Of a DNA stretch of 64,000 nt, positions 63,314-64,000 are shown in pieces. The stretch comes from Endobugula sp965225895. Its GTDB lineage: Bacteria > Pseudomonadota > Gammaproteobacteria > Pseudomonadales > Cellvibrionaceae. The first letter of the stretch is position 1. Each line of letters starts with the position of its first letter. The position numbers and the translations under genes were made by a program. The stretch is from assembly GCA_965225895.1 (NCBI GenBank), contig CBDDBR010000011.1, positions 1,488,001 to 1,552,000 of the forward strand. Direction: 5' to 3'. The notes under the pieces are model-generated. The model saw nothing but the letters and a program-made list of their open reading frames with translations, searched no databases and was not told the DNA's origin.

Positions 63314-64000
63314 TTATGCACGCTCTTTAGAGATAACATTAATAAATGCACCCGCCAAAATAAGTGCCGCCCCTAAAAATGTCCAGATTGTTGGTATCTC
63401 ATCAAAAAATAATGCGCCCAATATAATAGCAAATACAACCTGCAAATAAGAAAAACTCGTTGCCTTACTCGCACTCGCAGTTTGCATAGCTTTTGTTAAT
63501 CCTATTTGCCCTACCTGCGTTGCCACCCCCACAAGTAATAAACTACACCACGCCCAACCTTGGGGCATCACCATATTATCCCCCAATAACAATAGAGATA
63601 CAGGCAAGGCGATAATGGGAAAGTAAAAAATAATAACCGATGCATCTTCTGTAGCACTCAGCTTTCTTACCAATACATAAGCAATGGCACTTCCCAATGC
63701 GCCAGCAACGGCTAATGCAATAGCCCATAGTGGATATTCGCCACTCCAACCGCCAAATAAAAATTCTGGCCGCACAATAATCAACAAACCAATAAAGCTA
63801 CACACAATACATATCAGGGTAGATAGCTCGACACGTTCACGTAAAAAAACAATGGCTAATAACGCAGTAAACATCGGATGTAAATATTGCAATACTGTTG
63901 CTTCTGCAAAAGGAATATTAACCAGCGCCGTATACACACACACCAAAGCCAATGCACCTGCAAGACCTCGCGCCATTAATAAATTTTTACGGTTCCCTAA
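63314..64000 (-). CDS. EamA-family (DMT) transporter, N-terminus outside the window
   Basis: At least 228 residues and about eight of the usual ten helices. The frame is open past position 64000 (the codons ahead of ATG 63976 read LGNRKNLL, the normal EamA context), so ATG 63976 is not the start. Second EamA repeat LRERVELSTLICIVCSFIGLLIIV and C-terminal EIPTIWTFLGAALILAGAFINVISKE. Transports small metabolites; substrate not identifiable. Confidence 0.88.
   Translation of the reverse strand, partial: LGNRKNLLMARGLAGALALVCVYTALVNIPFAEATVLQYLHPMFTALLAIVFLRERVELSTLICIVCSFIGLLIIVRPEFLFGGWSGEYPLWAIALAVAGALGSAIAYVLVRKLSATEDASVIIFYFPIIALPVSLLLLGDNMVMPQGWAWCSLLLVGVATQVGQIGLTKAMQTASASKATSFSYLQVVFAIILGALFFDEIPTIWTFLGAALILAGAFINVISKERA

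Noticed and set aside
1..64000. tRNA, rRNA or CRISPR genes
   Set aside because: No cloverleaf-like block ending in CCA, rRNA stretch or regularly spaced repeat array was seen by eye; a tRNAscan-SE and CRISPR finder run would settle it.

Overview
This window comes from a gammaproteobacterium, probably marine and Cellvibrionales-like. The evidence is an AT-rich genome (about 40% G+C by eye), a sdhAB-sucAB-lpd-sucCD block beside gltA, class I fumarase, an assimilatory nirB/nirD/nasA set, LapG, YdiJ and several lineage-typical proteins of unknown function. The genus is inference only. I saw no rRNA, tRNA or CRISPR array.

Region 1-4.6 kb is accessory DNA that reads as an integron gene-cassette array. 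All genes lie on the minus strand and are separated by three attC-like palindromes (about 1013-1082, 2483-2600 and 4048-4119). A lone GTTAGGC core site lies at 4544-4550, with a possible cassette promoter just upstream. The cassettes, from the promoter outward, hold an OB-fold-like lipoprotein; a two-gene unit (a 314-residue protein plus a four-helix membrane protein); an ApeA-type HEPN protein (known antiphage family); and an LRAT-fold Cys hydrolase with a glycine-zipper tail that runs off the window. No integrase gene lies at the attI end. This is the most likely place for an undescribed system.

Region 4.6-13.5 kb handles nitrate assimilation: nirBD and nasA diverge from a 446 bp region with a sigma-54 type promoter in each direction, followed by moaA and a truncated hemoglobin. 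Region 13.6-24 kb is housekeeping: dinG, a PlsC-like acyltransferase and pyrB in one run, then sbcB, an OmpA-family protein, phhB, class I fumarase and a coiled-coil membrane protein.

Region 25.4-39.4 kb is the TCA cluster. It is read on the minus strand as sdhA-sdhB-sucA-sucB-lpd-sucC-sucD-sdhC-sdhD, with gltA divergent. The membrane anchor genes sdhCD lie at the end of the cluster rather than in front of sdhA, and SucB has two lipoyl domains.

Region 39-52 kb holds LapG, an unknown membrane protein, a molybdenum cofactor group (moaB, moeA, DUF1244, MOSC protein), an orphan secretin-N-like protein, a chemoreceptor, YdiJ and an AI-2E family exporter. At 53.4-55.6 kb a repeat-rich lipoprotein gene is interrupted by a 1093 bp IS30-family element; removing the element and one ACC copy restores the frame exactly. 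The rest (55.7-64 kb) carries prfC, a TrmB-like methyltransferase, an outer-membrane barrel, an ECF sigma/anti-sigma pair divergent from a double DoxX protein, an esterase, a DUF1456 protein and a truncated EamA transporter.
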